DNA from: Bog-473 sp963843365
GTDB taxonomy: Bacteria > Actinomycetota > Acidimicrobiia > Acidimicrobiales > RAAP-2
NCBI GenBank assembly: GCA_963843365.1
Contig: CAWJKG010000002.1
Location: forward strand, 1,302,001-1,366,000
Length of the DNA stretch: 64,000 nt
Reading direction: 5' to 3'
The notes under the pieces were generated by a model. It was not told the origin of the DNA, made no database searches, and saw only the letters and a list, made by a program, of their open reading frames with translations. Positions 7,888 through 15,672 of this stretch are shown here, in pieces. Every line of letters begins with the position of its first letter. The first letter of the stretch is position 1. The position numbers and the translations under genes are program-made.

Positions 7888-8699
7888 GCGGTGCGCCCGT
7901 CGAGCTCCGGGACGCCGCTGTCCGTCTCGGCGGGCGCACCCTCTGGTCGGACCTCGACCTCACGGTGGCCGAGGGGGAGTTCCTCGCGGTCCTCGGCCCC
8001 AACGGCGCCGGAAAGACCACCCTTCTGAAGGTGCTCCTCGGCCTCGTCCCGCTGGCCGCCGGTGTGGTGCGTGTCAACGGCGCGCCACCGCGCCAGGGCA
8101 ACCACGAGCTGGGCTACGTGCCCCAGCAACAGGCCTTCGACCGCTCCCTCCCCATCCGCGGCCGCGACCTGGTCCGCTTCGGCGTCGACGGGCACCACTG
8201 GGGGCTGCCCCGCCACGGGCGCGCCGTCCGGGCGCGCGTCGACGCCGCACTCGATGCCGTGGGTGCCCGCGGCTACGCCGACGCGCCGGTGGGCCTGCTC
8301 TCGGGCGGCGAACAGCAGCGCCTGCGCATCGCCCAGGCCCTCCTCGGCGACCCGAGGGTCCTGCTGTGCGACGAGCCGCTGCTCGCACTCGACCTGGCCA
8401 GCCAACGCGCGGTGACCCATTTGATCGACGAGCGGCGACGCCACTCCGGGACGCCGGTCATCTTCGTGACCCACGAAGTCAACCCGGTGTTGCCGTACGT
8501 CGACCGCATCCTCTACCTCGTACGCGGGAAGTGGGCGATCGGCACGCCGGCCGAGATCCTCACCAGCGAGCGCCTGAGCGCCCTGTACGGCATTGACGTC
8601 GACGTGATCAAAGTCCGCGACCGCTACCTCGTCGTGAGCGCCGAGGACGAGCTCCCCACCGAACCGGGCGCGCACCCGCACCACGGGCACGGTCACTGA
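7884..8699 (+). CDS. znuC: Zinc ABC transporter ATP-binding protein
   Basis: ATPase of the metal importer, 271 residues from GTG 7884. The Walker A is GPNGAGKTT, the Q-loop lies in GYVPQQQAF, the signature is LSGGEQQR, Walker B is VLLCDEP and the switch His is in FVTHEVNP. The C-terminus ends in a His-rich tail (HPHHGHGH), which is seen in several metal transport proteins and may bind zinc. Earlier in-frame starts would lie inside znuA; the GTGA overlap with its stop decides the start. The permease ATG follows the stop directly. Confidence 0.93.
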   Translation: MSGAPVELRDAAVRLGGRTLWSDLDLTVAEGEFLAVLGPNGAGKTTLLKVLLGLVPLAAGVVRVNGAPPRQGNHELGYVPQQQAFDRSLPIRGRDLVRFGVDGHHWGLPRHGRAVRARVDAALDAVGARGYADAPVGLLSGGEQQRLRIAQALLGDPRVLLCDEPLLALDLASQRAVTHLIDERRRHSGTPVIFVTHEVNPVLPYVDRILYLVRGKWAIGTPAEILTSERLSALYGIDVDVIKVRDRYLVVSAEDELPTEPGAHPHHGHGH

Positions 8700-9563
8700 A
8701 TGGGCATCGGGTTCTATCTCCAGTTCGGCTTCGCCCAGCACGCACTCGAGGCTGCCTTTCTGGTGGCCGTCAGTTGCGGTCTCCTCGGTCCCTTCGTGAT
8801 CACCCGCACCATGTCCTTCGCCGTGCACGGCACCAGCGAGCTCGCGTTCACCGGTGCGGTCGGTGGCCTGCTGGTCGCCGACAACCCTCTCGCCGGAGCG
8901 TTGGTGGGCGCGTTGATCGTCGCCGGGCTCATCGGCCTTCTCGGGCAGCGGGCCGCGGAGCGCGACTCCACCATCGGCGTCATTCTGGCGGCCGGGCTCG
9001 GCCTGGGCGTGTTCCTGCTCGGCTACTACCACGGCTACGCCAGCGAGGCCCTGAACATCCTCTTCGGCAACATCTTCGGCATCAGCTCGAGCCAGATCCT
9101 CCTGCTCGGCGTGATCGCGGTGGCGGTGGCGGTGGCGCTGACCGTCATCCGGCGTCCCCTGCTCTTCGCCTCGGTCGACCCGGACGTCGCACGCGCCCGC
9201 GGCGTGCCCACGGGGGCACTGGGCATCTTCTTCCTCTTCATCCTCGCCATCACGGTGACCGAGGCGGCGCAGATCGTGGGGACATTGCTGGTGCTCAGCC
9301 TGGCCATCACGCCGGCCGCGGCGGCGCAGCGCCTCAGCGCCAACCCATCGGCGGTGACGCTCGTCTCCGTCGCCATGGCGGTGCTGGCGGCCGACGGCGG
9401 GATTCTGCTCAGCTTCCAGTTCTCCTCGGTCAAGCCCAGCGTGCTGATCGTGGCGATCAGCTTCGCCTTCTACGTCGTGGCCCGCCTGATCGGTCCAGCG
9501 GTCAGGGCGCGGCGCGGCGACCGGATCGACGCGCCCGACCTGGCAGAGTTGCACCGTGGTTGA
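8700..9563 (+). CDS. znuB: Zinc ABC transporter permease
   Basis: Polytopic permease of the ABC-3 family, 287 residues, with about eight predicted hydrophobic segments beginning at residue 14 (ALEAAFLVAVSCGLLGPFV). Conserved family segments include GTSELAFTGAVGG near residue 43 and TLLVLSLAITPAAAAQRLS near 200. The ATG immediately follows the stop of the ATPase gene. The 3' end overlaps the Fur-family gene by 8 bp, completing a four-gene znuACB-zur operon. Confidence 0.93.
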   Translation: MGIGFYLQFGFAQHALEAAFLVAVSCGLLGPFVITRTMSFAVHGTSELAFTGAVGGLLVADNPLAGALVGALIVAGLIGLLGQRAAERDSTIGVILAAGLGLGVFLLGYYHGYASEALNILFGNIFGISSSQILLLGVIAVAVAVALTVIRRPLLFASVDPDVARARGVPTGALGIFFLFILAITVTEAAQIVGTLLVLSLAITPAAAAQRLSANPSAVTLVSVAMAVLAADGGILLSFQFSSVKPSVLIVAISFAFYVVARLIGPAVRARRGDRIDAPDLAELHRG

Positions 9564-9969
9564 ACATGCCGAGCACCCGGCCCGGACCTCGCGGCGGACC
9601 CGTCAGGGGGACGCCGTGCTGCACGTCGTGCAGAGCTCGGACAACTTCCGCAGCGCGCAGGAGATCCACGCCGCCCTGCGCGCCTCCGGCGAGACGGTCG
9701 GGTTGACCACCGTCTACCGGCACCTGGCCCTCCTCACGGAAGAGGGCCAGCTCGACGCGCTGCAGAGCGCCGACGGCGAGGTCGTGTACCGCCGCTGCCA
9801 CAGCGAAAGTCATCACCACCACGTGGTGTGCCGGCGGTGCGGGCGCGGCACCGAGGTGGAGCTCCCCGACCTGGAGCGCTGGGCCGAGACGACGGCGAGC
9901 GACCTCGGCTACACCGACGTGACGCACACCGTCGAGATCTTCGGCGTGTGCGCCGACTGCCGCGGCTGA
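9556..9969 (+). CDS. zur: Fur-family metalloregulator, probable Zur
   Basis: A 137-residue Fur-superfamily repressor. A winged helix (QEIHAALRASGETVGLTTVYRHLALLTEEG) is at about residues 32-62. It is followed by the metal-sensing HHHHVVCRRCGR segment, and a second Cys pair, VCADC, lies at the end; the two CxxC pairs make the structural zinc site. Its place as last gene of a zinc importer operon, with a palindrome at the operon start, supports Zur rather than Fur or Mur. Start GTG 9556 overlaps znuB by 8 bp. Zinc-bound protein would repress its own operon. Confidence 0.88.
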   Translation: MVEHAEHPARTSRRTRQGDAVLHVVQSSDNFRSAQEIHAALRASGETVGLTTVYRHLALLTEEGQLDALQSADGEVVYRRCHSESHHHHVVCRRCGRGTEVELPDLERWAETTASDLGYTDVTHTVEIFGVCADCRG

Positions 9970-9989
9970 CCCGCCCGGCCCTCTCAGCC
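9964..9989. terminator. Hairpin spanning the stops of convergent zur and maoC
   Basis: GGCTGA (9964-9969) pairs with TCAGCC (9984-9989) around a 14-nt GC-rich loop. Both converging stop codons lie in the stem. There is no U-tract, so intrinsic termination in the E. coli sense is not shown; it may work as a two-way 3' end. Confidence 0.4.
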
Positions 9990-10871
9990 CGCGATCGAGA
10001 ACAGCCCGGCGTCGATGACGGTCTCGCCGCGCTGTGTCGCCGTCCGAAAGCGGTAGGCACCCGGCACCTGCTCGCCGATGTCCCACAGGGAGACGGTCAG
10101 CGTGTCACCCGGCATGGTGGGCTTGGAGAAGCGGGCGCGCATGGCGCCGAAGCGAGCCGGGTCCGAACCGCACACCGCATGGAGCAGGGCGCGGCCGGTG
10201 AAGCCATAGGTGCACAGGCCGTGCAGGATCGGGGCGTCGAAGCCCGCCCGCTTGGCGAAGGTCGGGTCGGAGTGCAGCGGGTTGCGGTCGCCGCTCAGCC
10301 GGTAGAGCAGCGCCTGGTCGGGCCGCGTGGCGTACGTGACCACCTCGTCGGGCTCCCGCGTCGGCAGGGGCTCGGCCGCCAGCGCGCTCTCGTCGTCGCC
10401 CTCGGGGTTCCGGGGCCCACCGAAGCCGCCGGCGCCCCGGATGAAGAGGGCGGTCCGGGTGGAGAAGGCGGGCGCACCGCCCTCGACGTGGCGTGAGGAA
10501 CTCTCGAGGACGACGAGACCGGCGGTCCCCTTGTCGTACATGCCGGCCACGGTGCTGACGGTCGACACACGCCCGGCGGGCGGCAGCTCACCGTGCAGCC
10601 GGATGGACTGCTCCGCATGGACCAGCATGGCGGGGTCGAAGTCCCCGAGTGACATGCCGGACCCGCCGCCCTGCCCGACGATGGTGGTGAAGGTCGGCAG
10701 GACGCGCTGGGCCACGCCGTCGGAATTCTCCGTCGTGAACTCGAGCTCGAACCCGGTGGCGTCGAGCGAGCCCGCGCCGACGCCGAGGGCGTAGAGAAGG
10801 GCGTCCTTGCTGTCCCAGGTCCGCTCCGACGGCTCCGAGGTGGTTCCCACCGCGTCCAGATTCAGTCCCAT
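9984..10871 (-). CDS. MaoC-type 2-enoyl-CoA hydratase
   Basis: A 295-residue double hot-dog hydratase of the peroxisomal hydratase-2 type. The catalytic R-specific hydratase motif YRLSGDRNPLHSDPTFAKRA is at about residues 190-209, with DAPILHGLCTYG just after. The N-terminal hot-dog half is non-catalytic, as usual. In actinobacteria such proteins hydrate enoyl-CoA intermediates, including sterol side-chain CoA esters. The CYP142-like P450 about 4 kb away fits sterol or lipid catabolism but does not prove it. A strong promoter with a MerR-like 19-bp spacer lies in the gap shared with the divergent MerR gene. Confidence 0.88.
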   Translation of the reverse strand: MGLNLDAVGTTSEPSERTWDSKDALLYALGVGAGSLDATGFELEFTTENSDGVAQRVLPTFTTIVGQGGGSGMSLGDFDPAMLVHAEQSIRLHGELPPAGRVSTVSTVAGMYDKGTAGLVVLESSSRHVEGGAPAFSTRTALFIRGAGGFGGPRNPEGDDESALAAEPLPTREPDEVVTYATRPDQALLYRLSGDRNPLHSDPTFAKRAGFDAPILHGLCTYGFTGRALLHAVCGSDPARFGAMRARFSKPTMPGDTLTVSLWDIGEQVPGAYRFRTATQRGETVIDAGLFSIAG

Positions 10872-10925
10872 CGTTCCACCTCTTCCCGGATCCGCTCGCC
10901 GGATCGCTGTTGCTGACGGTTTTCG

Positions 10926-10956
10926 ATGTTACATGAATTTATGTTATCTTTGTCAA
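10926..10956 (-). promoter_or_regulatory. maoC promoter with 19-bp spacer and overlapping dyad
   Basis: Read on the minus strand: a perfect TTGACA -35 (10956-10951), a 19-bp spacer, then TAACAT (10931-10926). Spacers of 19-20 bp are the hallmark of promoters activated by MerR proteins through DNA distortion. An imperfect 18-bp palindrome (10929-10946, TTACATGAATTTATGTTA, 7 of 9 arm positions paired) covers most of the spacer and part of the -10. A MerR gene starts divergently at 10957. Confidence 0.6.
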
Positions 10957-10957
10957 G
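10945..10957 (+). promoter_or_regulatory. Leaderless promoter of the MerR gene
   Basis: TATCTT (10945-10950) fits the TAnnnT -10 consensus. It is followed by 6 nt and then the GTG start, so transcription should begin at the start codon itself. No ribosome binding site is present. The site overlaps the maoC -35 and the dyad, so the regulator could repress itself while bound there. Confidence 0.5.
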
Positions 10958-11382
10958 TGGGCCCGGACGACACGACGCTGCTGACCATCGACGACCTGGC
11001 GGCGGCGACCGGGACCACCACGCGGCGCATCCGTTCCCTGCAGACGCTCGGCCTGCTCCCGCACCCCGCCCTGCGGGGCCGCACCGGCCTGTACGACGCC
11101 GGTCACCGGGAGCGGGTGGAGGCGGTGCTCCGGCTGCAGCGTCAGGGGTTCTCGCTGGAATCGCTCGTCGTCCTGTTCGGCGCGCTCGAGTCGGGGCATT
11201 CGCTGGCATCCGTCCTGGGTGTCCGCTCACCCGCCCCGGTGGCCGCCGAGGCGGAGCGCGGCGCCGACATGGCGGACCTGTACGGCTTCGCCGAGCTGCA
11301 ACCGGTGCGCGCCGCGGCCCGGGCACGGCCGGTCCTCTCCGTGGTCCCGACGACGGTGTGGGACGAGAGCCAGGCCTCGTAG
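10957..11382 (+). CDS. MerR-family transcriptional regulator
   Basis: A 141-residue regulator. The N-terminal winged helix (LLTIDDLAAATGTTTRRIRSLQTLGLLPHP, about residues 8-37) and the wing GRTGLYDAGHRERVEAVLRLQRQGFSLESLVVLF are typical of MerR. The C-terminal part is short and has no Cys cluster, so a metal inducer is unlikely; an organic or CoA ligand is possible. The GTG start is chosen because it follows a -10 element by 6 nt and the first helix begins just inside it. It is divergent from maoC, its likely target. Confidence 0.82.
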   Translation: MGPDDTTLLTIDDLAAATGTTTRRIRSLQTLGLLPHPALRGRTGLYDAGHRERVEAVLRLQRQGFSLESLVVLFGALESGHSLASVLGVRSPAPVAAEAERGADMADLYGFAELQPVRAAARARPVLSVVPTTVWDESQAS

Positions 11383-11434
11383 CACGGCCACCCACCGGCG
11401 GGACGTTGCGCCGCACTCGGTAGCCTCGCCTCTC

Positions 11435-12235
11435 ATGCCCGCTCCGGCGCCTGTCCCGCTGCTGCGCTGGGGGGACGCGTCCTCCCTCGGGGCGGACGTC
11501 GCCGTCACGACGCGACACGGCGGCTCGTCACGGGGCCCCTACGACACCTTGAACCTGGGCCTGCACGTCGGCGACGAGCCGGACGTCGTCGTGGGCAACC
11601 GGTCCCGCGCTGCCGCAGGCTTCGGCGTCACGCTCGACGACCTCGTCTTCGCCCGCCAGGTGCACGGCGCCACCGCGACGCTGGTCGGAAGGGCAGACCG
11701 GGGGCGCGGGGCACGCGCCGAGCGCGACGCAGTGCCCGACTGCGACATCCTCGTCACGAGCACGCCAGACGTCACGCTGGCGATTCTGGTGGCCGACTGC
11801 GTCCCGATGGCGCTCGTCGACCCCGATGCGGGCGTCCTCGCCGCTGTCCATGCCGGCTGGCGCGGCACGGCCGCGGGCGCGGCCGGCCAGGCGGTGCGGG
11901 CCATGCAGGCGCAGGGGGCGGACGCGGGACGCACGCACGCCTTCTTGGGGCCGGCGGTGCGCCCGGACGGCTATCAGGTCACCGCAGAGGTCGTGGAGGC
12001 GCTGGCCGCAGCTACCGGTACGGCCGGCCTGGGCGAGGGGGTGGCCCGGCCCGACGGGCCGGGCCACTGGTTGGTCGACCTCGTGGCCGCCAACCGGCAG
12101 CAGCTGGTCGCCTGCGGGGTCCCCCTCGCCCACATCGCCCCGAGTGGCGCCACGACGGCCGATGACGCCTTCTTCAGTGATCGCGCCCAACGGCCCTGCG
12201 GACGGTTCGCCCTGCTGGCCCGCCTCGTCGGTTGA
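11435..12235 (+). CDS. pgeF: Peptidoglycan editing factor / YfiH-type laccase-domain protein
   Basis: A 266-residue member of the YfiH (DUF152, multicopper polyphenol oxidase-like) family. The conserved metal/active-site segments VADCVP near residue 127, HAGWRGTAAG near 142 and the Cys in RPCGRF near 257 are present, as is GPYDTLNLGLHVGD near 32. In E. coli PgeF removes muropeptides carrying L-Ser in place of L-Ala. Its location directly before murL-murD2 supports a peptidoglycan-precursor role. ATG 11435 is 8 nt after TAGCCT. Confidence 0.85.
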   Translation: MPAPAPVPLLRWGDASSLGADVAVTTRHGGSSRGPYDTLNLGLHVGDEPDVVVGNRSRAAAGFGVTLDDLVFARQVHGATATLVGRADRGRGARAERDAVPDCDILVTSTPDVTLAILVADCVPMALVDPDAGVLAAVHAGWRGTAAGAAGQAVRAMQAQGADAGRTHAFLGPAVRPDGYQVTAEVVEALAAATGTAGLGEGVARPDGPGHWLVDLVAANRQQLVACGVPLAHIAPSGATTADDAFFSDRAQRPCGRFALLARLVG

Positions 12236-12300
12236 GGCCGGGCCCGTGCCGCCTGCGCCGTAGCATGGGCAGGCCCGGATGGACGGGCGACCCTTCTCGC

Positions 12301-13638
12301 ATGCCACCACCCGACCGGTTCCGCTACGACGGATTCGCCATCGATCCGCGAGACGGGGTCGTGCGCTGCTCCTACGCCACGGAGGAGCACTCCTTCACCG
12401 AGACCTTCTCCTTCGGTCCCGAGGGCGACTGGGAGGACCCCGCCGTGGCGGCTGCCGCGCGCCTGCTCTTCCTGCTCGCGGGGGTCTCGTACTACAAGAC
12501 CTCCGCCGCCCCGGTGGTCGACCTCGGCGACCTGCACACCACACGCGCCGAGCGTGAGTTCCTGCGCACGTTCTACGTCAACGGCCTGGGCGAGTTCGCC
12601 TACCGCAACGGCCTCGACCTGCGCAGTCTGCGCGTGGAGGGGCCCGACGGCGGCGGGGCGGCGGCGGCGCTGGACTACGAACCCGAGCCCGGCCGTCCCC
12701 TGATCCCCTTCGGGGGCGGCATCGATTCCATCGTGACCGTGGCGGCGCTCGCGGCGGACCATCCCGACGCCGCCCTCTGCGTGGTCGCACCACCCGGCGC
12801 CCGCTTCGCCGCCATTGAGGACGCCGCCGCCGTCACCGGGCTGCCCGTGACGCGCATCGCGCGCACCATCGATCCTCTCGTGCGTCGCTCGGACGAGCTC
12901 GGCCTTCTCAACGGGCACGTGCCGGTCACCGCCGTCCTGACGGCGGCCGCGCTCGTGTCGGCCGTCCTGCAACGGCGCGATGCGGTGGTCCTGTCCAACG
13001 AGTGGTCGGCTTCGGTGCCCACACTCTTCGTGGACGGGTTCGCCGTCAACCACCAATGGTCGAAGGGGGATGATTTCGAGCGCGCATTCGGTGACCAGGT
13101 CCTCGCCACCTTCGGTCCGCGTCTGTCGGTGTTCTCCTACCTCAGGCCGCGCAGCGAGCTCTGGGTCGCCGAGCAGTTCGCCCGCCTGCCGCGGTACCAC
13201 CGCGCCTTCCGCAGCTGCAATCGGGCCTTCCACCAGAATCCGGCCGAGCGGCTGGACCACTGGTGCGGCCGCTGCGACAAGTGCTGCTTCGTCGACCTCG
13301 TCCTGGCACCCTTCATGGACCGCGGGGACCTCGAGACGGTGTTCGCCGGCGCCGAGCCCCTGCAGGACCCGGACAACGAGGAGCGGTTCCGCGCGCTGCT
13401 CGGCCTGGGCACAGTCGACAAGCCCTTCGAGTGCGTCGGGGACGTCGACGAGTGCCGGGCCGCCGCCCGCCTCGCCGCCCGTCGCGCCGACCGCGCCGAC
13501 GACGCGCTGCTGCGCCGCCTCGACACCGAGGTCGCCGGCGGCCTGCCGTCGGATCCCACCACCCTGCTGCGCCCCCGGGGCGGCCACCGCATTCCCGATC
13601 GCTATGCGCCACCCGATCTCCTGGTCCGCACTCGCTGA
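12301..13638 (+). CDS. murL: UDP-MurNAc-L-Ala-L-Glu epimerase MurL
   Basis: Epimerises the terminal L-Glu of UDP-MurNAc-L-Ala-L-Glu to D-Glu, an alternative to glutamate racemase first shown in Xanthomonas oryzae. The 445-residue protein has conserved blocks I recognise for MurL: FLLAGVSYYKT (about residue 55), a GGGIDSIVT nucleotide loop (about 137), SNEWSASVPTL (about 235), RPRSELWVAEQFA (about 280), CGRCDKCCF (about 321) and PFECVGDVDECRAA (about 375). Start ATG 12301; a TAGCAT -10 lies 35 nt upstream. The frame runs 35 bp into murD2, so the two are coupled. Confidence 0.86.
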   Translation: MPPPDRFRYDGFAIDPRDGVVRCSYATEEHSFTETFSFGPEGDWEDPAVAAAARLLFLLAGVSYYKTSAAPVVDLGDLHTTRAEREFLRTFYVNGLGEFAYRNGLDLRSLRVEGPDGGGAAAALDYEPEPGRPLIPFGGGIDSIVTVAALAADHPDAALCVVAPPGARFAAIEDAAAVTGLPVTRIARTIDPLVRRSDELGLLNGHVPVTAVLTAAALVSAVLQRRDAVVLSNEWSASVPTLFVDGFAVNHQWSKGDDFERAFGDQVLATFGPRLSVFSYLRPRSELWVAEQFARLPRYHRAFRSCNRAFHQNPAERLDHWCGRCDKCCFVDLVLAPFMDRGDLETVFAGAEPLQDPDNEERFRALLGLGTVDKPFECVGDVDECRAAARLAARRADRADDALLRRLDTEVAGGLPSDPTTLLRPRGGHRIPDRYAPPDLLVRTR

Positions 13639-14932
13639 CGCGTCCGTCGGCGTCTGGGGTCTCGGCGTCGAGGGACAGGCCAGCATCCGCCGGCTGCGCG
13701 CCATGGGCTGTACGCCCGCGCTCGTCGACGACGCACCCACCGTGCGCGCCCTCGACGGGGTCGAGGTCCGGCCGACCGGCGCCGGGGGCCTCGAGGCCCT
13801 GCACCGGTGTGACGTCGTCGTCAAGAGCCCGGGCATCAGTCGCTACCGCCCCGAGGTGGCGAGCCTGCAGGAGGCCGGCGTCGCCGTCACTGGCGGGCTC
13901 GGACTCTTCATGGCCGAGGCCGATCCGGCCCGTGTCGCCTGCATCACCGGCACCAAGGGGAAGAGCACCACGACCGCGCTCGCCGTGCACCTGCTGCGCG
14001 GCCTCGGCGTCGACGCCCGCGCCGGCGGCAACATCGGGCTGCCGCCGTGGGACCCGTCCGGTCCTCCGGCCCCCGACTACTGGATCATCGAGACGTCGAG
14101 CTTCCAGGTCCCCGACCTCGAAGTGGGGCCGGCCGTCGTGGCCGTCACGTCCTTGTCGCAGGACCATCTCGACTGGCACGGGACGGTGGAGCGGTACTAC
14201 GCCGACAAATTGTCGCTCTGCACGAAACCCGGAGTCACCCTCGTCTTCGCCCCCGACGCCGACACCGAGCTGCACGCGCAGGCCGGGCTCCTCGGGCCGT
14301 CGCTGCGCTGGGTGGACCAGGCCCTCGTGGCGCGGGACACCGCGTGGTCGGGCTCGGTCGGCCTGACCGGGCCGCACAACGCGCGCAACGCCTCGCTGGC
14401 GCGGGCGGTGCTCGAAGGCCTCGGCGTGCCGGGAGCGGGCGACGTGGACCGCCTGACCGAGGCGGCCCGGGGCTTCGACGGACTCCCCAGCCGTTGCCGC
14501 TCGCTCGGCTCGGTGGGTACGGTCGAATTCGTGGACGACGGCCTGTCCACCAACGTCCTGCCGGCGCAGGCCGCGCTCGAGGCCTTCGCCACGCGTCCGG
14601 TGGCGCTCCTCGTCGGTGGCCACGACCGAGGTCTCGACTATGCCCCGCTGGGCCGCACCGTGGCGGCGCGCACGGCCCCGACGTTGGTCGTCACCATGCC
14701 GGACAACGGCCCCCGCATCGGACAGGCGGTACGCGACGCGGCGCCCGGGCGCGTCGAAGTGCGCGATGCCCCTGACCTGGAGGCCGCTGTCGAGACCGCC
14801 TACGGCTGGGCCCCGGCCGGCGGCGTGGTGCTGTTGTCCCCCGCTGCGCCCAGCTTCGGACGCTTCGGCGACTACCGGGAGCGCTCCGCCGCCTTCGCCG
14901 CCGCGGCGGCGCGGCTGGGCCCGCTCAGTTGA
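13604..14932 (+). CDS. murD2: UDP-MurNAc-L-Ala--L-Glu ligase MurD2
   Basis: A Mur ligase of 442 residues that adds L-Glu rather than D-Glu to UDP-MurNAc-L-Ala, when paired with MurL. Evidence: a Rossmann-like N-domain (VGVWGLGVEGQAS, about residue 14), the ATP loop TGTKGKSTTT near 115, IIETSSFQVPDLE near 163, DHLDWHG near 186, and the C-domain GGHDRGLDY and SPAAPSFGRFGDYRERSAAF. General MurD proteins share these motifs; the MurD2 call rests on adjacency to murL (35-bp overlap). The L-Glu preference is inferred. Confidence 0.83.
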   Translation: MRHPISWSALADASVGVWGLGVEGQASIRRLRAMGCTPALVDDAPTVRALDGVEVRPTGAGGLEALHRCDVVVKSPGISRYRPEVASLQEAGVAVTGGLGLFMAEADPARVACITGTKGKSTTTALAVHLLRGLGVDARAGGNIGLPPWDPSGPPAPDYWIIETSSFQVPDLEVGPAVVAVTSLSQDHLDWHGTVERYYADKLSLCTKPGVTLVFAPDADTELHAQAGLLGPSLRWVDQALVARDTAWSGSVGLTGPHNARNASLARAVLEGLGVPGAGDVDRLTEAARGFDGLPSRCRSLGSVGTVEFVDDGLSTNVLPAQAALEAFATRPVALLVGGHDRGLDYAPLGRTVAARTAPTLVVTMPDNGPRIGQAVRDAAPGRVEVRDAPDLEAAVETAYGWAPAGGVVLLSPAAPSFGRFGDYRERSAAFAAAAARLGPLS

Positions 14933-14938
14933 GCCGCG

Positions 14939-15598
14939 TCAGCAGGACGCCCCGACGGGCGCCAGCTCCTCGCGCTCGCTGAGGAAGAGCCACCAGGAGT
15001 CCGCCGACACGGTGGCCGCCGCCTGCACGACGTCGGGGTCGGCCTCCAGCGCGGCCAGCGCCTCCATCGACCATCCGGCGTGCTGCACCTCCTGCGTGCG
15101 GTGCACGTCCCAGAAGCGGGTGCCCTCTTCGTCGAAGCCGTAGTGGCGCCGCAGTCCGTCGCCCTTGGACGCGGCGATGTCGGCGGCCTGCACCTCGTAG
15201 GCGGCCACCATGGCCAGCGCCGCCACGGGATCATTGGCCGCGGTGGTCCGCACGACGGACAGCAGCGCCGCCGTCGACGGTGTCGCCCGCGCGTCCGGCG
15301 CGGCCCCGGCCGCCGCGGCGAAGGTCTCGAAGAGCTCCGTGTGCGGCTCCGGCGAACCGAGCTCGTCGGCCAGGTTGGCCTCGACGAGGTCGCGGGCGGC
15401 CCCCGGCGGCAAGGCCTCGGCGATCGCCGTCAGCGTGACCGGAAGCTCGCGTTCAATGTGACGGTACTGCTCCGCGTAGGCGGCCAGCTCCTCTTCGGAG
15501 AGGGTGCCGGCCTCCCAGCGACGGTAGAAAGGGTGTGTAAGCAAGTGACGCCCGACAATCGCCTCCGCAAGCACCTCGTGCATCGGTTGCGTGTGCAT
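14939..15598 (-). CDS. Heme-oxygenase-like diiron protein (TenA/CADD-like)
   Basis: A 219-residue all-helical protein of the heme-oxygenase-like iron-containing redox family (also called TENA/THI-4 or PqqC-like). Seen: HPFYRRWEAGTLSEEELAAYAEQYRH (about residues 22-47), ANLADELG (about 74), AYEVQAADIAA (about 132) and VHRTQEVQHAGW (about 165), which together can supply the Glu, Asp and His metal ligands of the HDO fold. Such proteins range from p-aminobenzoate-forming CADD to fatty-acid decarboxylases; this one cannot be assigned. TAAGGT lies exactly 6 nt before its ATG. It converges on murD2 with a 6-bp gap. Confidence 0.72.
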   Translation of the reverse strand: MHTQPMHEVLAEAIVGRHLLTHPFYRRWEAGTLSEEELAAYAEQYRHIERELPVTLTAIAEALPPGAARDLVEANLADELGSPEPHTELFETFAAAAGAAPDARATPSTAALLSVVRTTAANDPVAALAMVAAYEVQAADIAASKGDGLRRHYGFDEEGTRFWDVHRTQEVQHAGWSMEALAALEADPDVVQAAATVSADSWWLFLSEREELAPVGASC

Positions 15599-15672
15599 GA
15601 GCGCACCTTACCGGCTCCCCGTACGGCGTCAATTGTCCGGGCCAGCGGGCTGCGAGCGGCCACAATCGAGGT

